From contig NZ_MOBX01000002.1 in assembly GCF_003732425.1 (NCBI RefSeq), positions 245,257 through 309,256 on the forward strand: 64,000 bases of DNA. Reading direction: 5' to 3'. Shown piece by piece: positions 42,427 to 52,720 of this stretch. The DNA is from Pseudomonas fluorescens. GTDB lineage: Bacteria > Pseudomonadota > Gammaproteobacteria > Pseudomonadales > Pseudomonadaceae. The translations under genes were made by a program, and so were the position numbers. Numbering within the stretch: position 1 is the stretch's first letter; each line of letters starts with the position of its first letter. Below the pieces are notes generated by a model that did not search any database, was not told the origin of the DNA, and saw nothing but the letters and a program-made list of their open reading frames with translations.

Positions 42427-43158
42427 ATGGAACATGCACCTTGCATCAGCCAGATCGCCACGTTGCTGGCCGACCCCAAGCGCAGCGCGATGATGTGGGC
42501 GCTGATGGATGGCTCGGCCCGGCAGACCGAGGAGCTTGCGTTACTGGCCGGTCTGTCGCCGTCGTCGGCCAGTGCGCACCTGGCACGACTGGCCTCTGGT
42601 GGTCTGTTGAAGGTCGAAGTCCGTGGTCGCAAACGGTTTTTCCGCCTCTCGGCACCTGAGGTGGGCGCGGCGATAGAGGCGCTGGCCAGTGCCACCATCG
42701 CCAGCGCGCCGCGTGAAGTCGCCGAGGTTTTCAAACGCAGCACCCCTATGGCCAAGCCCCAGGCGGCCCCCTCTTCGCTGTTGCGCGCACGCTTTTGCGA
42801 TGATCATCTGGGGGGCACGCTGGCGGCCGACCTTTATCAACGACTGCTCGATGCCGGCTGGATCGAACAGGTTGAACAGCGCGTGGTGGTAACCCTCAAA
42901 GGTGCGAAACAACTGGCCGGTCGGGGCGTGTTCATTCAGGCGCTGGCCCACCGCAATGTACAGGTGGCCTGTGCCTGCCCGGACTGGAGCGAGCGCCGTC
43001 CGCACATGGGCGGTACCCTCGGCGCAGCGTTGCTGCAGTTGTTCATGCAGTCAGGCTGGCTGACTTTGCCCAATGACTCGAGGGCGCTGCAACTGACAGC
43101 GACCGGGCAGCGTGAACTGCATCGATTCGCCAAGGAAACCGAACTGGAGACGGCGTAG
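42427..43158 (+). CDS. ArsR-family winged-helix transcriptional regulator
   Basis: 243 residues from the ATG at 42427 (GGGAG seven bases before). The first ~100 residues are an ArsR HTH (ISQIATLLADPKRSAMMWALMDG, LALLAGLSPSSASAHLARLASGGLLKVEVRGRKRFFRL). The extra ~140-residue C-terminal part contains two CxC-like positions (VACACPDW) and a second winged-helix-like segment (LTATGQRELHRF). Longer than classical ArsR (about 110), so it belongs to the extended group. It lies 138 bases before an MFS gene, its likely target. Confidence 0.87.
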   Translation: MEHAPCISQIATLLADPKRSAMMWALMDGSARQTEELALLAGLSPSSASAHLARLASGGLLKVEVRGRKRFFRLSAPEVGAAIEALASATIASAPREVAEVFKRSTPMAKPQAAPSSLLRARFCDDHLGGTLAADLYQRLLDAGWIEQVEQRVVVTLKGAKQLAGRGVFIQALAHRNVQVACACPDWSERRPHMGGTLGAALLQLFMQSGWLTLPNDSRALQLTATGQRELHRFAKETELETA

Positions 43159-43296
43159 TAGCGCCGCGTAATCAGTACCTGCCACGGCAGCATTCTTGCT
43201 GGCGTCGCCCATGAGTGCGAACAGGTCGCATCCAGCACGAACGCCATGTCGCTATCACGCACACTGATCCGGGGACATTTCGGATGGGGACGCGGC

Positions 43297-44679
43297 ATGG
43301 ATAATCAAGGCTACAGCGCGGCAGAACGCCTGGAACGACTGCCGATCAGCGGTTATCACCGGATCATTTTCATCATCATCGCCCTGGCGTTTTTCTTCGA
43401 CTCCATGGACCTGGCGATGATGACGTTCCTGCTCGGTTCGATCAAAGCCGAGTTCGGCCTGAGCAGTGCGCAAGCGGGTTTGCTCGCCAGTTCGAGCTTT
43501 TTCGGCATGGTGCTGGGGGCGTCGCTGTCGGGCCTGCTTGCCGATCGCTTCGGGCGCAAACCGGTGTTTCAGTGGAGCATCGTGCTGTGGGGCGTGGCCA
43601 GTTATCTGTGCTCGACGGCGCAAACCGTCGAGACGCTGACGCTGTTTCGCATCCTGTTGGGGATTGGCATGGGCATGGAGTTTCCGATTGCCCAATCGAT
43701 GCTCTCGGAACTGATTCCGGCGCAACGTCGCGGTCGTTACATCGCGTTGATGGACGGCTTCTGGCCGCTCGGCTTCGTTGCGGCCGGCGTGCTGTCTTAT
43801 TTCCTGCTGCCGCTGATTGGCTGGCGCGACATCTTTCTGGTGTTGGCGGTGCCGGCAGTGTTTGTGCTGGCAATCAGGTTCTTCATTCCCGAGTCTCCGC
43901 GCTGGCTGGAGCAGGCCGGAAAGCATGAGGCGGCAGACAAGGTGTTGAACGGTATCGAGGCGCGGGTGCGTTCCTCACTGGGCGGTGCCGCGCTACCTGA
44001 GCCGCTGCGCTTGCCGCGCACCGTCACGCCGCCGGGCAATTTCTTTGCGGCACTCAAGCAGATCTGGTCGCCGCAATATCGCCAGCGTACGACGATGCTC
44101 TGGAGTCTGTGGTTCTTCGCATTGCTCGGCTTTTACGGGCTGACGTCGTGGCTCAGCGCATTGCTGCAACAGTCGGGTTTCGCCGTGACGCAGTCGGTGT
44201 ATTACACGGTGCTGATTTCCCTGGGCGGGATTCCGGGATTTTTGATGGCCGCGTGGCTGGTCGAGCGCTGGGGGCGTAAACCGGTGTGCATCGTCACCTT
44301 GCTCGGTGGTGGGGTGATGGCGTTTCTCTACGGCCAGAGCGCAGTGTTTGGCGGCAACGTGGCGCTGCTGATCGGCACCGGGTTGCTGATGCAGTTTTTC
44401 CTGTTCGGCATGTGGGCAGTGCTCTACACCTATACACCGGAGCTGTATCCAACGTCGGCACGGGCAACCGGCTCGGGCTTCGCCTCGGCGATTGGCCGCG
44501 TGGGTTCGCTGCTCGGGCCGTTGGTGACCGGACTGGTATTCCCGATTACCGGGCAGGGCGGGGTGTTTGCCCTGGGCGCGGCGTGCTTTGCGATCGCGGC
44601 GGGGGTGGTGTGGCTGTTCGGGATGGAGACGCGGGGTAAAACCCTGGAAGAGCTGACCGAAGCCCGAATCCCAGGCTAA
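43297..44679 (+). CDS. MFS transporter of the sugar/aromatic acid type (NiaP-like)
   Basis: 460 residues from the ATG at 43297 (GGGGA upstream). Twelve helices, DRFGRKPVF after helix 2, IPESPRWLEQAGKHEAA and ERWGRKPVC, and ELYPTSARATGSGFASAIGRVGSLLGPL near the end are classic for the MHS/aromatic-acid and nicotinate (NiaP) permeases. Substrate is not decidable. The ArsR-type gene upstream may regulate it. Confidence 0.87.
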   Translation: MDNQGYSAAERLERLPISGYHRIIFIIIALAFFFDSMDLAMMTFLLGSIKAEFGLSSAQAGLLASSSFFGMVLGASLSGLLADRFGRKPVFQWSIVLWGVASYLCSTAQTVETLTLFRILLGIGMGMEFPIAQSMLSELIPAQRRGRYIALMDGFWPLGFVAAGVLSYFLLPLIGWRDIFLVLAVPAVFVLAIRFFIPESPRWLEQAGKHEAADKVLNGIEARVRSSLGGAALPEPLRLPRTVTPPGNFFAALKQIWSPQYRQRTTMLWSLWFFALLGFYGLTSWLSALLQQSGFAVTQSVYYTVLISLGGIPGFLMAAWLVERWGRKPVCIVTLLGGGVMAFLYGQSAVFGGNVALLIGTGLLMQFFLFGMWAVLYTYTPELYPTSARATGSGFASAIGRVGSLLGPLVTGLVFPITGQGGVFALGAACFAIAAGVVWLFGMETRGKTLEELTEARIPG

Positions 44680-44693
44680 ACAAAGAACCCACT

Positions 44694-44781
44694 GTGGGAG
44701 CGAGCCTGCTCGCGAAAGCGGAGTGTCATTAACCGAAAATGTTAACTGACACGCCCTCTTCGCGAGCAGGCTCGCTCCCAC
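44694..44781. repeat. REP pair (family A), inverted
   Basis: Forward copy at 44694 and perfect inverted copy ending at 44781, between convergent genes. Confidence 0.92.
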
Positions 44782-44800
44782 ATGGGGACTTCGGTGTTGC

Positions 44801-45763
<963 letters not shown>

Positions 45764-45834
45764 TCATCAGGTGCAATGACGGCATTCTACAGATGCTCGC
45801 CGAAACAATTGGCAAAACCTGACCAAGCGATCCA

Positions 45835-46800
45835 TCACACGGCCTCCTGCTCGCGGCGATAGGCGTAGGTATCGGCGAAGCGCGACAGCAGGAATTCGGC
45901 GCACGTGGTCGTCGGATATTTCGCCGGGTGCTGTGCGTCCTGACAACCCGGCAGACACTCGATACGCGTGTCCGGGTGCGGTTCGGCGAAGAACGGCATC
46001 GAGTAGCGATCCACGCCGAGCGGGCTGATCACCCGGTGTGGGGTCGAGCGATAACGGTCGTTGCTCCAGCGCGCCATCATGTCGCCGAGGTTGACCACGA
46101 AGGTGCCGTCGATGGGCGGCGCGTCGATCCATTCGCCTCGCACGTTCTTGACCTGCAAGCCCCCGGCGCTGTCCTGATAGAGCAGGGTGATGCAGCCATA
46201 ATCGGTGTGCGCGCCGGCGCCTTGCTGCTCGGCAGAGCTGGCGGTGTGACGCGGTGGGTAATGGATCATGCGCAGGACGCTGACCGGATCAGTGAAACGG
46301 CTGTCGAAGAAGTCGCGTTCGATGTTCAGCGCAAGGGTCATCGCCCGCAGCAGGGTCTGCGCAAGGGCCTGCATGTCGAGGTAGTGCTGCTCCATCAACT
46401 CAGCCCATCCGGTTTGCGCTGGATGACGGTTCGGCCCGCGCAGCGGTTTTTCGGCGAGCACGTCGGGATGGTGGGCCGGCAGGTGCAGGCCCATGTCGAA
46501 GGTCTCTTTCAGATCGCTGGGCTTGCTCGGGTCGAGTTGCTCGGTGGCAATCGCGCCGTAGCCACGGTGATGGCGGGTCTGGGTGATGTCGATCTTGAGC
46601 TTTTCGGCGGTGGGCAGGGCGAAGAAACGCCGGGTATGGTCGAGCACCGCGTCGATGCGTTGCGCGGAAATCGAGTGACCCTTGATGTAGAAGAAGCCCC
46701 ACTCGCGGCAGGCGTGGTCGATTTGCCCGGCCACGTCGGGCCAGGCATTTTCGTCGTCGGCGTAGAGCGGGCTGATGTCGATGATCGGAAGCTGATCCAT
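45835..46800 (-). CDS. Fe(II)/2-oxoglutarate-dependent oxygenase (isopenicillin N synthase family)
   Basis: 321 residues from the ATG at 46800. The N-terminal LPIIDISPLYADDENA and GFFYIKGHSIS are the DIOX_N domain. The Fe(II) triad is HTDYG plus the distal His in HRVISP, and RYSMPFF supplies the 2OG-binding Arg. Its position beside adenine deaminase matches PA0147 in P. aeruginosa. A purine or related heterocycle substrate is an inference from context only. Confidence 0.88.
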   Translation of the reverse strand: MDQLPIIDISPLYADDENAWPDVAGQIDHACREWGFFYIKGHSISAQRIDAVLDHTRRFFALPTAEKLKIDITQTRHHRGYGAIATEQLDPSKPSDLKETFDMGLHLPAHHPDVLAEKPLRGPNRHPAQTGWAELMEQHYLDMQALAQTLLRAMTLALNIERDFFDSRFTDPVSVLRMIHYPPRHTASSAEQQGAGAHTDYGCITLLYQDSAGGLQVKNVRGEWIDAPPIDGTFVVNLGDMMARWSNDRYRSTPHRVISPLGVDRYSMPFFAEPHPDTRIECLPGCQDAQHPAKYPTTTCAEFLLSRFADTYAYRREQEAV

Positions 46801-46831
46801 ACACAATCCTTGAATACGCTGTGTTTCCAAT

Positions 46832-46919
46832 GTGGGAGCGAGCCTGCTCGCGAAGAGGGAGTGTCAGACAACATTTTTGTTTAATGACACACCGCTTTCG
46901 CGAGCAGGCTCGCTCCCAC
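46832..46919. repeat. REP pair (family A), inverted
   Basis: Forward copy at 46832, inverted copy ending at 46919, between the oxygenase and the binding protein genes, which run in the same direction. Confidence 0.92.
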
Positions 46920-46945
46920 AGGGTTCTGTGTGGTGAATCGGGGGA

Positions 46946-48019
46946 TTACTTCGGCATCTCAGCCTTCATGCCTTCCACGTAATAGTTCATCGACGCCAGT
47001 TGCGCATTGGTCGCGCTTACGCCTGCGGGGATTTTCTCGACCCCGGCCTGATCCTTGATCGGCCCGGTGAACGGCTGGAACGCACCGCTTTTGATGTCGG
47101 CAATGATCTGCTCGGCCTCGGCTTTTACCGGCGCCGGCACCAGGTCGCTGATCGGCAGTTCAACCGTGCCTTCCTTCAAGCCGCCCCAGTAGTCCTGAGG
47201 TTTCCAGCTGTGATCGATCACGCTCTGCGTCGCCTGAATGTAGTGCGGCGCCCAGTCGTTGACGATCGAGGTCAGCACCGCTTTCGGTCCGAAGTGGGCC
47301 ATGTCCGAGGCGTAACCCACCGCGTACACGCCACGACGTTCGGCGGCTTGAATCGGCGCCGGGCTGTCGGTGTGCTGGAACACCACGTCGACGCCCTGAT
47401 CGATCAGCGCGTTGGCCGCATCGGCTTCCTTGCCCGGATCGAACCAGGAGTTGACCCACACCACTTTGATCTCGGTGCCGGGGTTGTACTTGTTCAGGGC
47501 CAGCTGGATGGCGTTGATGTCGCGGATCACTTCCGGAATCGGGAACGAAGCGACATAGCCGATCTTCTTGGTCTTGGTCATCTTCGCCGCGAGGAAACCG
47601 CCGACGTAACGCCCCTCGTACGTGCGCGCCAGATAGGTGCCGAGGTTCTTGTCCTGTTTGTAGCCGGTGGCGTGCTCGAAGGTCACCTTGGGAAACTGCT
47701 TGGCGACTTTGACGGTGGGGTTCATATAGCCGAAGGAGGTGGTGAAGATCAGGTCGTACTTGTCCTTGGCCATGTTGCGGATCACCCGCTCGGCGTCGGC
47801 GCCTTCGGCGACGTTCTCCACGTAGTTGGTGGTGATCTGGTTGCCGAATTTTTCCGCGAGTGCCTTGCGCCCCTGTTCATGCTGATACGTCCAGCCGTGG
47901 TCACCGATCGGGCCAATGTAGACGAAACCGACCTTCAGCGGATCGGCAGCGCTGGCGCTCAGACTGATCCCCAGACCGAGGGCGGCGCACAGCAGTTTGT
48001 GCAGCGGACGTATTTGCAT
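46946..48019 (-). CDS. BMP-family periplasmic substrate-binding protein
   Basis: 357 residues from the ATG at 48019 (an ATG five codons earlier is possible). Signal peptide LLCAALGLGISLSASA, then VGFVYIGPIGDHGWTYQHEQGRKAL and TTSFGYMNPTVKVAKQFPKV, the Bmp/PnrA fold for purine nucleosides and related bases. It should feed the nucleoside-type ABC transporter encoded 4.7 kb away (52721-56314), which has no binding protein gene of its own nearby. Confidence 0.88.
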   Translation of the reverse strand: MQIRPLHKLLCAALGLGISLSASAADPLKVGFVYIGPIGDHGWTYQHEQGRKALAEKFGNQITTNYVENVAEGADAERVIRNMAKDKYDLIFTTSFGYMNPTVKVAKQFPKVTFEHATGYKQDKNLGTYLARTYEGRYVGGFLAAKMTKTKKIGYVASFPIPEVIRDINAIQLALNKYNPGTEIKVVWVNSWFDPGKEADAANALIDQGVDVVFQHTDSPAPIQAAERRGVYAVGYASDMAHFGPKAVLTSIVNDWAPHYIQATQSVIDHSWKPQDYWGGLKEGTVELPISDLVPAPVKAEAEQIIADIKSGAFQPFTGPIKDQAGVEKIPAGVSATNAQLASMNYYVEGMKAEMPK

Positions 48020-48088
48020 GAACTCGAACTCCATTTTGTTGTGTGTGATCAGGGGCAATGCAAATTGCTGACCAACAGGACAAAAAAG

Positions 48089-48167
48089 CAAAAGATCGCA
48101 GCCTTCGGCAGCTCCTACATTGGATCGGCGTACTCACTGTAGGAGCTGCCGAAGGCTGCGATCTTTT
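48089..48167. repeat. REP pair (family B), inverted
   Basis: Inverted GATCGCAGCCTTCGGCAGCT and forward TGTAGGAGCTGCCGAAGGCT in the divergent gap between the BMP and chaA genes. Confidence 0.9.
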
Positions 48168-48295
48168 CGGAGCAGGAACCAACGCAGTGCAACTCGGCGA
48201 ATTCACGCCATCGGCTGGTGCGCTAAGGTGTAACGAAACGTTAGCGCCGCCCCGCAGTCAGTAGCTCATTCGCACTCTTCGGTAAAAGGCCCGCC

Positions 48296-49387
48296 ATGTT
48301 CACAATCCTCAAGCAAGAAAGCTTTCTGCTGCTGGCAGTCATCGCCGCGTGCGTCGCCTATCCGCTGGAACACTGGATGCTGCACAGCGGCCAGATCGTC
48401 GCGCTGACTGCCGGTCTGGTGCTGATCGCCTTCATCGTCGCCGCGTCGATGCGCGTCGCCCATCACGCCGAATTGCTCGCCGAAAAGGTCGGCGACCCTT
48501 ACGGCACGATGATCCTCACACTGGCCGCCGTGCTGGTGGAGGTGGTGATTCTGGCGATCATGATGAGCAACGAAGCGTCGCCCACGCTGGTGCGCGACAC
48601 GATTTATTCGGCAGTGATGCTCGACATCAACGGCATCCTCGGCCTCGCTGCGCTGATGGGCGGGATCAAGCATGGCGAGCAGTCCTACAACGACGATTCG
48701 GCGCGCAGCTACAGCGTAATGATCCTCACCGCGATGGGCGTGTCGATGGTGGTGCCGGAGTTCATTCCCGAGGCCAACTGGAAGATTTACTCGGCGTTCA
48801 CAATCGGTGCAATGGTGGTGCTTTACGCGCTGTTCCTGCGCATGCAGGTCGGCCCGCACAGTTACTTTTTCAGCTACAGCTACCCGGACAAACGTCGCAA
48901 GAAAGAGCCGCAGGACGCGCAGGCGAAAGCACCGAGCATCGGCCTGTCGATCGGCATACTAGTGTTTGGCATTGTGGTGATCGGCGCATTGGCCGAGGTG
49001 ATGTCCAAGACCCTCGATCTGGGCCTGGAAGGCACGGGCGCGCCGCCGGTGATCACGGCGATTCTGGTGGCGGCAATTTCTGCAGCACCAGAGATTCTCA
49101 CCGCATTGCGCGCGGCACTGGCCAACCGCATGCAGTCGGTGGTGAACATTGCGATGGGCGCGTCATTGTCGACGGTGATTCTGACCGTGCCGGTGATGGA
49201 GGCGATGGCGCTGTACACCGGCCAGCCGTTTCAGATGGCGATGACGCCGGTGCAGACGGTGATGATCTTCATCACGCTGATCGTCAGCGCGATCAACCTC
49301 AATGACGGCGAGACCAATGCCATCGAAGGCATGACGCACTTCGTGCTGTTTGCGACTTTTATCATGCTGTCCCTGCTGGGCCTCTAA
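48296..49387 (+). CDS. chaA: Ca2+/H+ antiporter, ChaA-like
   Basis: 363 residues, about eleven helices. The two alpha-repeat motifs of the CaCA superfamily are visible: HHAELLAEKVGDPYGTMILTLAAVLVEVVILAIMM and the C-terminal AAPEILTALRAALANRMQSVVNIAMGASLSTVILTVPVM. It exchanges cytoplasmic Ca2+ (or Na+/K+) for H+ across the inner membrane. Unrelated in function to the purine genes around it. Confidence 0.92.
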   Translation: MFTILKQESFLLLAVIAACVAYPLEHWMLHSGQIVALTAGLVLIAFIVAASMRVAHHAELLAEKVGDPYGTMILTLAAVLVEVVILAIMMSNEASPTLVRDTIYSAVMLDINGILGLAALMGGIKHGEQSYNDDSARSYSVMILTAMGVSMVVPEFIPEANWKIYSAFTIGAMVVLYALFLRMQVGPHSYFFSYSYPDKRRKKEPQDAQAKAPSIGLSIGILVFGIVVIGALAEVMSKTLDLGLEGTGAPPVITAILVAAISAAPEILTALRAALANRMQSVVNIAMGASLSTVILTVPVMEAMALYTGQPFQMAMTPVQTVMIFITLIVSAINLNDGETNAIEGMTHFVLFATFIMLSLLGL

Positions 49388-49405
49388 AAGGCCAAAAAAT
49401 CCCCC

Positions 49406-49489
49406 TGTAGGAGCTGCCGAAGGCTGCGATCTTTTGATCTTGTTTTTCAAAACAGAATCAAAAGATCGCAGCCTTCGGCAGCTCCTACA
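49406..49489. repeat. REP pair (family B), inverted
   Basis: Long palindrome of GTAGGAGCTGCCGAAGGCTG and its inverse between the convergent chaA and deaminase genes. Confidence 0.92.
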
Positions 49490-49503
49490 GGGGGGGTGTT
49501 GGA

Positions 49504-50862
49504 TCAGGTACCGGCGATCAACTGGCGAGCAGCCTGGCTGTGATCGGCAATCAGGCCTTTCAGATCCAGCCCCTCAACCTGGCCATCGACCACGCGCCAC
49601 TTGCCACCAATCATCACCCGGTCTGCGCGATCCGCACCGCACAACAACAGTGCCGAAATCGGATCATGGCTACCCGAGAAGCGCAGCTCATCGAGCTTGA
49701 ACAACGCTAGATCCGCCTGCTTGCCGACCGCCAGTTCGCCGATATCGCTACGGCCCAACAAGCTCGCCGAGCCCTTGGTCGCCCAGCCCAGCACGCGTTC
49801 CGGGGTGATCTTCTCGGCGCCGTAACGCAGACGCTGGATGTACAGCGCCTGACGCGCTTCCAGAATCATGTTCGACGCATCGTTCGACGCCGAACCGTCC
49901 ACGCCCAGACCAAACAGCGCGCCGGCATCAGTCAGATCGATACTCGGGCAGATGCCGGAGGCCAGGCGCATGTTCGAACTCGGGCAATGGCAGATGCCGG
50001 TTCCCGCCTGACCGAGGCGAGCGATTTCGTCCGGGTTGAAGTGGATGCCGTGGGCCAGCCAGGTGCGTGGGCCGAGCCAACCGACGCTGTCCAGATAATC
50101 GACGGTGCGCAGGCCGAAACGCTGCAGGCAGAAATCTTCTTCATCGAGGGTCTCGGCCAGGTGCGTGTGCAGACGCACGTCGAGTTTGTTCGCCAGCTCA
50201 GCACTGGCCGACATGATTTCCGGGGTCACCGAGAATGGCGAGCACGGTGCCAGGGCGATCTGGATCTGCGCACCATCGCCACGCTCGTGGTACTCGTGAA
50301 TCAGGCGCTGACTGTCGTCGAGAATCACCTGACCTTCCTGCACGGTCTGCTGCGGTGGCAGGCCGCCGTCCTTCTCGCCGAGGCTCATCGAGCCACGGGT
50401 CAGCATGGCGCGCATGCCCAGTTCACGCACGGTTTCGACTTGCACGTCGATGGCGTTTTCCAGACCGTCCGGGAACAGGTAGTGATGGTCTGCCGCCGTA
50501 GTGCAACCCGACAGCAACAGTTCGGCCAAAGCGACTTTGGTGGCGAGCGCGAGTTTTTCAGGCGTCAGGCGCGCCCACACCGGGTACAGGGTTTTCAGCC
50601 ACGGGAACAACGGCTGATTGACCACCGGCGCCCAGGCGCGAGTCAGGGTCTGATAGAAGTGGTGGTGGGTGTTGATCAGGCCCGGCAGGATTACATGCTC
50701 GCGGGCGTCGAACACTGCATTGCACGGCGCCGACGGCTGTTGGCCGGCAGCAAGAACTTCGACGATGACACCGTCTTGCACGACAAGACCGCCACGGGCA
50801 TCGAGCTCGTTGGAGGTGAAAATGGCGAGGGGATTTTTTAACCAGGTACGGGTCGCGGGCAT
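49504..50862 (-). CDS. 8-oxoguanine deaminase
   Basis: 452 residues, amidohydrolase superfamily. Zinc ligands in LPGLINTHHHFYQTLTRA, LHTHLAETLDEEDFC, LAHGIHF and GLGVDGSASNDASNM. Length and the NTHHHFYQTLTRA/SLGEKDGGLPPQ segments agree with the P. aeruginosa protein shown to deaminate 8-oxoguanine (PA0142), which gives urate. It probably detoxifies or salvages oxidised guanine taken up by the nearby transporters. Confidence 0.88.
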   Translation of the reverse strand: MPATRTWLKNPLAIFTSNELDARGGLVVQDGVIVEVLAAGQQPSAPCNAVFDAREHVILPGLINTHHHFYQTLTRAWAPVVNQPLFPWLKTLYPVWARLTPEKLALATKVALAELLLSGCTTAADHHYLFPDGLENAIDVQVETVRELGMRAMLTRGSMSLGEKDGGLPPQQTVQEGQVILDDSQRLIHEYHERGDGAQIQIALAPCSPFSVTPEIMSASAELANKLDVRLHTHLAETLDEEDFCLQRFGLRTVDYLDSVGWLGPRTWLAHGIHFNPDEIARLGQAGTGICHCPSSNMRLASGICPSIDLTDAGALFGLGVDGSASNDASNMILEARQALYIQRLRYGAEKITPERVLGWATKGSASLLGRSDIGELAVGKQADLALFKLDELRFSGSHDPISALLLCGADRADRVMIGGKWRVVDGQVEGLDLKGLIADHSQAARQLIAGT

Positions 50863-51024
50863 GTTGCCGGCTCCTCTGAAAATGGGGTTCAGGGTTGCCA
50901 GCTCAGTGATGCCCTGTCTGCTGATCCAGGGTCGCCGCGGGGGACGAGGTGCGCAGTTTCAAACAAATTGCCACGCCGGGCAAGCCCAACCCGACCGGAC
51001 AACAACGCCAAAATACACAACTCC

Positions 51025-51101
51025 TGTAGGAGCTGCCGAAGGCTGCGATCTTTTGATTTTGTTTTTAAGATCAAAAGATCGCAGCCTTCGGCAGCTCCTA
51101 C
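51025..51101. repeat. REP pair (family B), inverted
   Basis: GTAGGAGCTGCCGAAGGCTG at 51026 with the inverse ending at 51101, in the 252-bp gap between the deaminase and SDR genes. Confidence 0.92.
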
Positions 51102-51114
51102 AGGGGGGGCGGGG

Positions 51115-51798
51115 TTACCAGGGAATGGTTTCACCCTTGTAGTTGATGAAGTGATGCCCACCCTTGCCGGTGTACGCATTCACCTGATCAACCAGCCCAC
51201 GGGTGCTGGTTTCCACGTCAAGGTCAGCCCCTTCACCGCCCATGTCGGTCTTCACCCAGCCCGGATGCAGCGACAACACCGTCATCTTCTGCTCACCCAA
51301 TTGCGTGACAAAACTGTTGGTCATCGAGTTCAGCGCAGCCTTGCTCGCCTTGTACAGTGCCAACTCCGGCGCGTCCGGCACCGTCACGCTGCCCAGCCCG
51401 GAACTCATGAACGCCAGCACGCCGCTGCCGTCACGAATCTGCCCGACAAAACGCTGGGCCAGATTGATCGGCGCCACCGCGTTGGTGAAAAACAATTGAC
51501 CGACCTCAGCCAGTGTCGCGCCGCCGGGCGTCTGATCTGCCGGACCTTTGACCCCGGCATTGACGAACAGCAGGTCAAACGTTTCGCCCTTGAGCTGCTG
51601 ATTCAGGGCGATCACCGCTTGCTGATCGTCCATGTCGAGCTTCTCGATCCGCACCTTGCCCAGCGCTTCTAGCGCTTGAGCATTGGCAGGATTGCGCACG
51701 GTGGCGGTGACTTGCCAGCCGTCGGCCAGCAGGGTTTTCACCAGACCGAGGCCAAGGCCCCGGGAGGCGCCGATGATCAGTGCGTTTTTTGCAGACAT
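51115..51798 (-). CDS. short-chain dehydrogenase/reductase
   Basis: 227 residues. IIGASRGLGLGLVKTLL binds NAD(P)H, FVNAG is the adenine-side motif, and MSSGLGS with YKASK supplies Ser-Tyr-Lys. HPGWVKTDMGG is typical of C-factor-like SDRs. The gene is 25 bases downstream of a MerR-type regulator in the same direction, so the regulator probably controls it. Substrate unknown. Confidence 0.88.
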   Translation of the reverse strand: MSAKNALIIGASRGLGLGLVKTLLADGWQVTATVRNPANAQALEALGKVRIEKLDMDDQQAVIALNQQLKGETFDLLFVNAGVKGPADQTPGGATLAEVGQLFFTNAVAPINLAQRFVGQIRDGSGVLAFMSSGLGSVTVPDAPELALYKASKAALNSMTNSFVTQLGEQKMTVLSLHPGWVKTDMGGEGADLDVETSTRGLVDQVNAYTGKGGHHFINYKGETIPW

Positions 51799-51823
51799 GA
51801 TGGGCTTCCTTGATGAATGAGGA

Positions 51824-52174
51824 TCATGGGTTCAATGGACAGGCCTGACCGAGGCGAAGTTGCAACTCTTGCCGCAGCGTGTCGAGTTCGCGCATACGGG
51901 TTTCGATCAGTTGCAGCTTGTCGCGCAGCAACTGCGCCACGGCGTTGTCTGGATTGGGGGCATTCCACAGCGCGGCAACGCTGTCACTGATCTCGCCAAG
52001 GGTAAATCCCAGGCGTTGCGCCGTTTTGATATAGAGCACCAGTTGCACCATGTCTGGCGGATAGTCGCGGTAACCGTTGGCACTGCGTTGCGCCGCAATC
52101 AACCCGCGCTGCTCGTAGAAGCGCAGGGTGTCACGGCTGACGGCGCAGGCTTGGGCTAGTTCACCGATTCGCAT
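51824..52174 (-). CDS. MerR-family transcriptional regulator
   Basis: 116 residues from the ATG at 52174 (MRIGELAQACAVSRDTLRFYEQRGLI). Winged helix followed by the coiled-coil dimer helix (IETRMRELDTLRQELQLRLGQ) and a single Cys near the end. It lacks the paired cysteines of metal sensors, so an organic or redox signal is more likely. Co-directional with the SDR gene. Confidence 0.88.
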   Translation of the reverse strand: MRIGELAQACAVSRDTLRFYEQRGLIAAQRSANGYRDYPPDMVQLVLYIKTAQRLGFTLGEISDSVAALWNAPNPDNAVAQLLRDKLQLIETRMRELDTLRQELQLRLGQACPLNP

Positions 52175-52255
52175 GCGGGCTCTCAAAAAGGATATTGACC
52201 CTGGAGCATACTCCAGGCTTTACCGTGCTTGCTCCCTGAATTTTGCGGAGCATGG

Positions 52256-52711
52256 ATGATGTGGACTTCAACGCAGTATCGCAATGTGGTGCTTGGCAGT
52301 GCCTGGTATGACCTGATCGTCACGGTGGCATTTGCCACGCCTTGGAGTTTTGCCGCTTTGCATGGATTTTTGACCGCGCTGAATTTGCCCGGTGAACTGC
52401 CGGCGTTTGAGCCTGTGCACCTGTTGATGGCGAATCTGCTGGGCTCGGTGGTGTGCGTGTGGGCGGTGCTGCGGATTCGTGATCCGCAGGCGCTTTATGG
52501 ACGGTATGACGCGGTGGGGCGGTTTCTGTTTGCGGCTTGGCAGGCGTATGCCTTGCTGCACGGCGCCAGTTCGATTCTGATTGTTTTCCTGGTCTTCGAA
52601 CTGGCGTGGGGCATTGCTCAGGTGTTGCCTGTGAGTAAGTCTTCGCGAGCAGGGAATCTGAGTGAACTCGGTCAAATGTGGGAGCGAGCCTGCTCGCGAA
52701 GAGGCCAGTGA
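52256..52711 (+). CDS. small membrane protein with REP-derived C-terminus
   Basis: 151 residues from the ATG at 52256 (GCGGAG just upstream; a second ATG follows directly). Four hydrophobic helices (around 15-38, 58-75, 92-110, 112-125). The last ~25 residues, SKSSRAGNLSELGQMWERACSRRGQ, are encoded by an inverted REP pair (52638-52705), so the original C-terminus seems to have been replaced when the REPs arrived. Function unknown; no conserved domain recognised. Confidence 0.65.
   Translation: MMWTSTQYRNVVLGSAWYDLIVTVAFATPWSFAALHGFLTALNLPGELPAFEPVHLLMANLLGSVVCVWAVLRIRDPQALYGRYDAVGRFLFAAWQAYALLHGASSILIVFLVFELAWGIAQVLPVSKSSRAGNLSELGQMWERACSRRGQ
52638..52705. repeat. REP pair (family A) inside a coding frame
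   Basis: Partial inverted TTCGCGAGCAGG at 52641 and full GTGGGAGCGAGCCTGCTCGC at 52679; both lie before the stop codon of the small membrane protein. Confidence 0.85.
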
Positions 52712-52720
52712 ATTCGCCTC

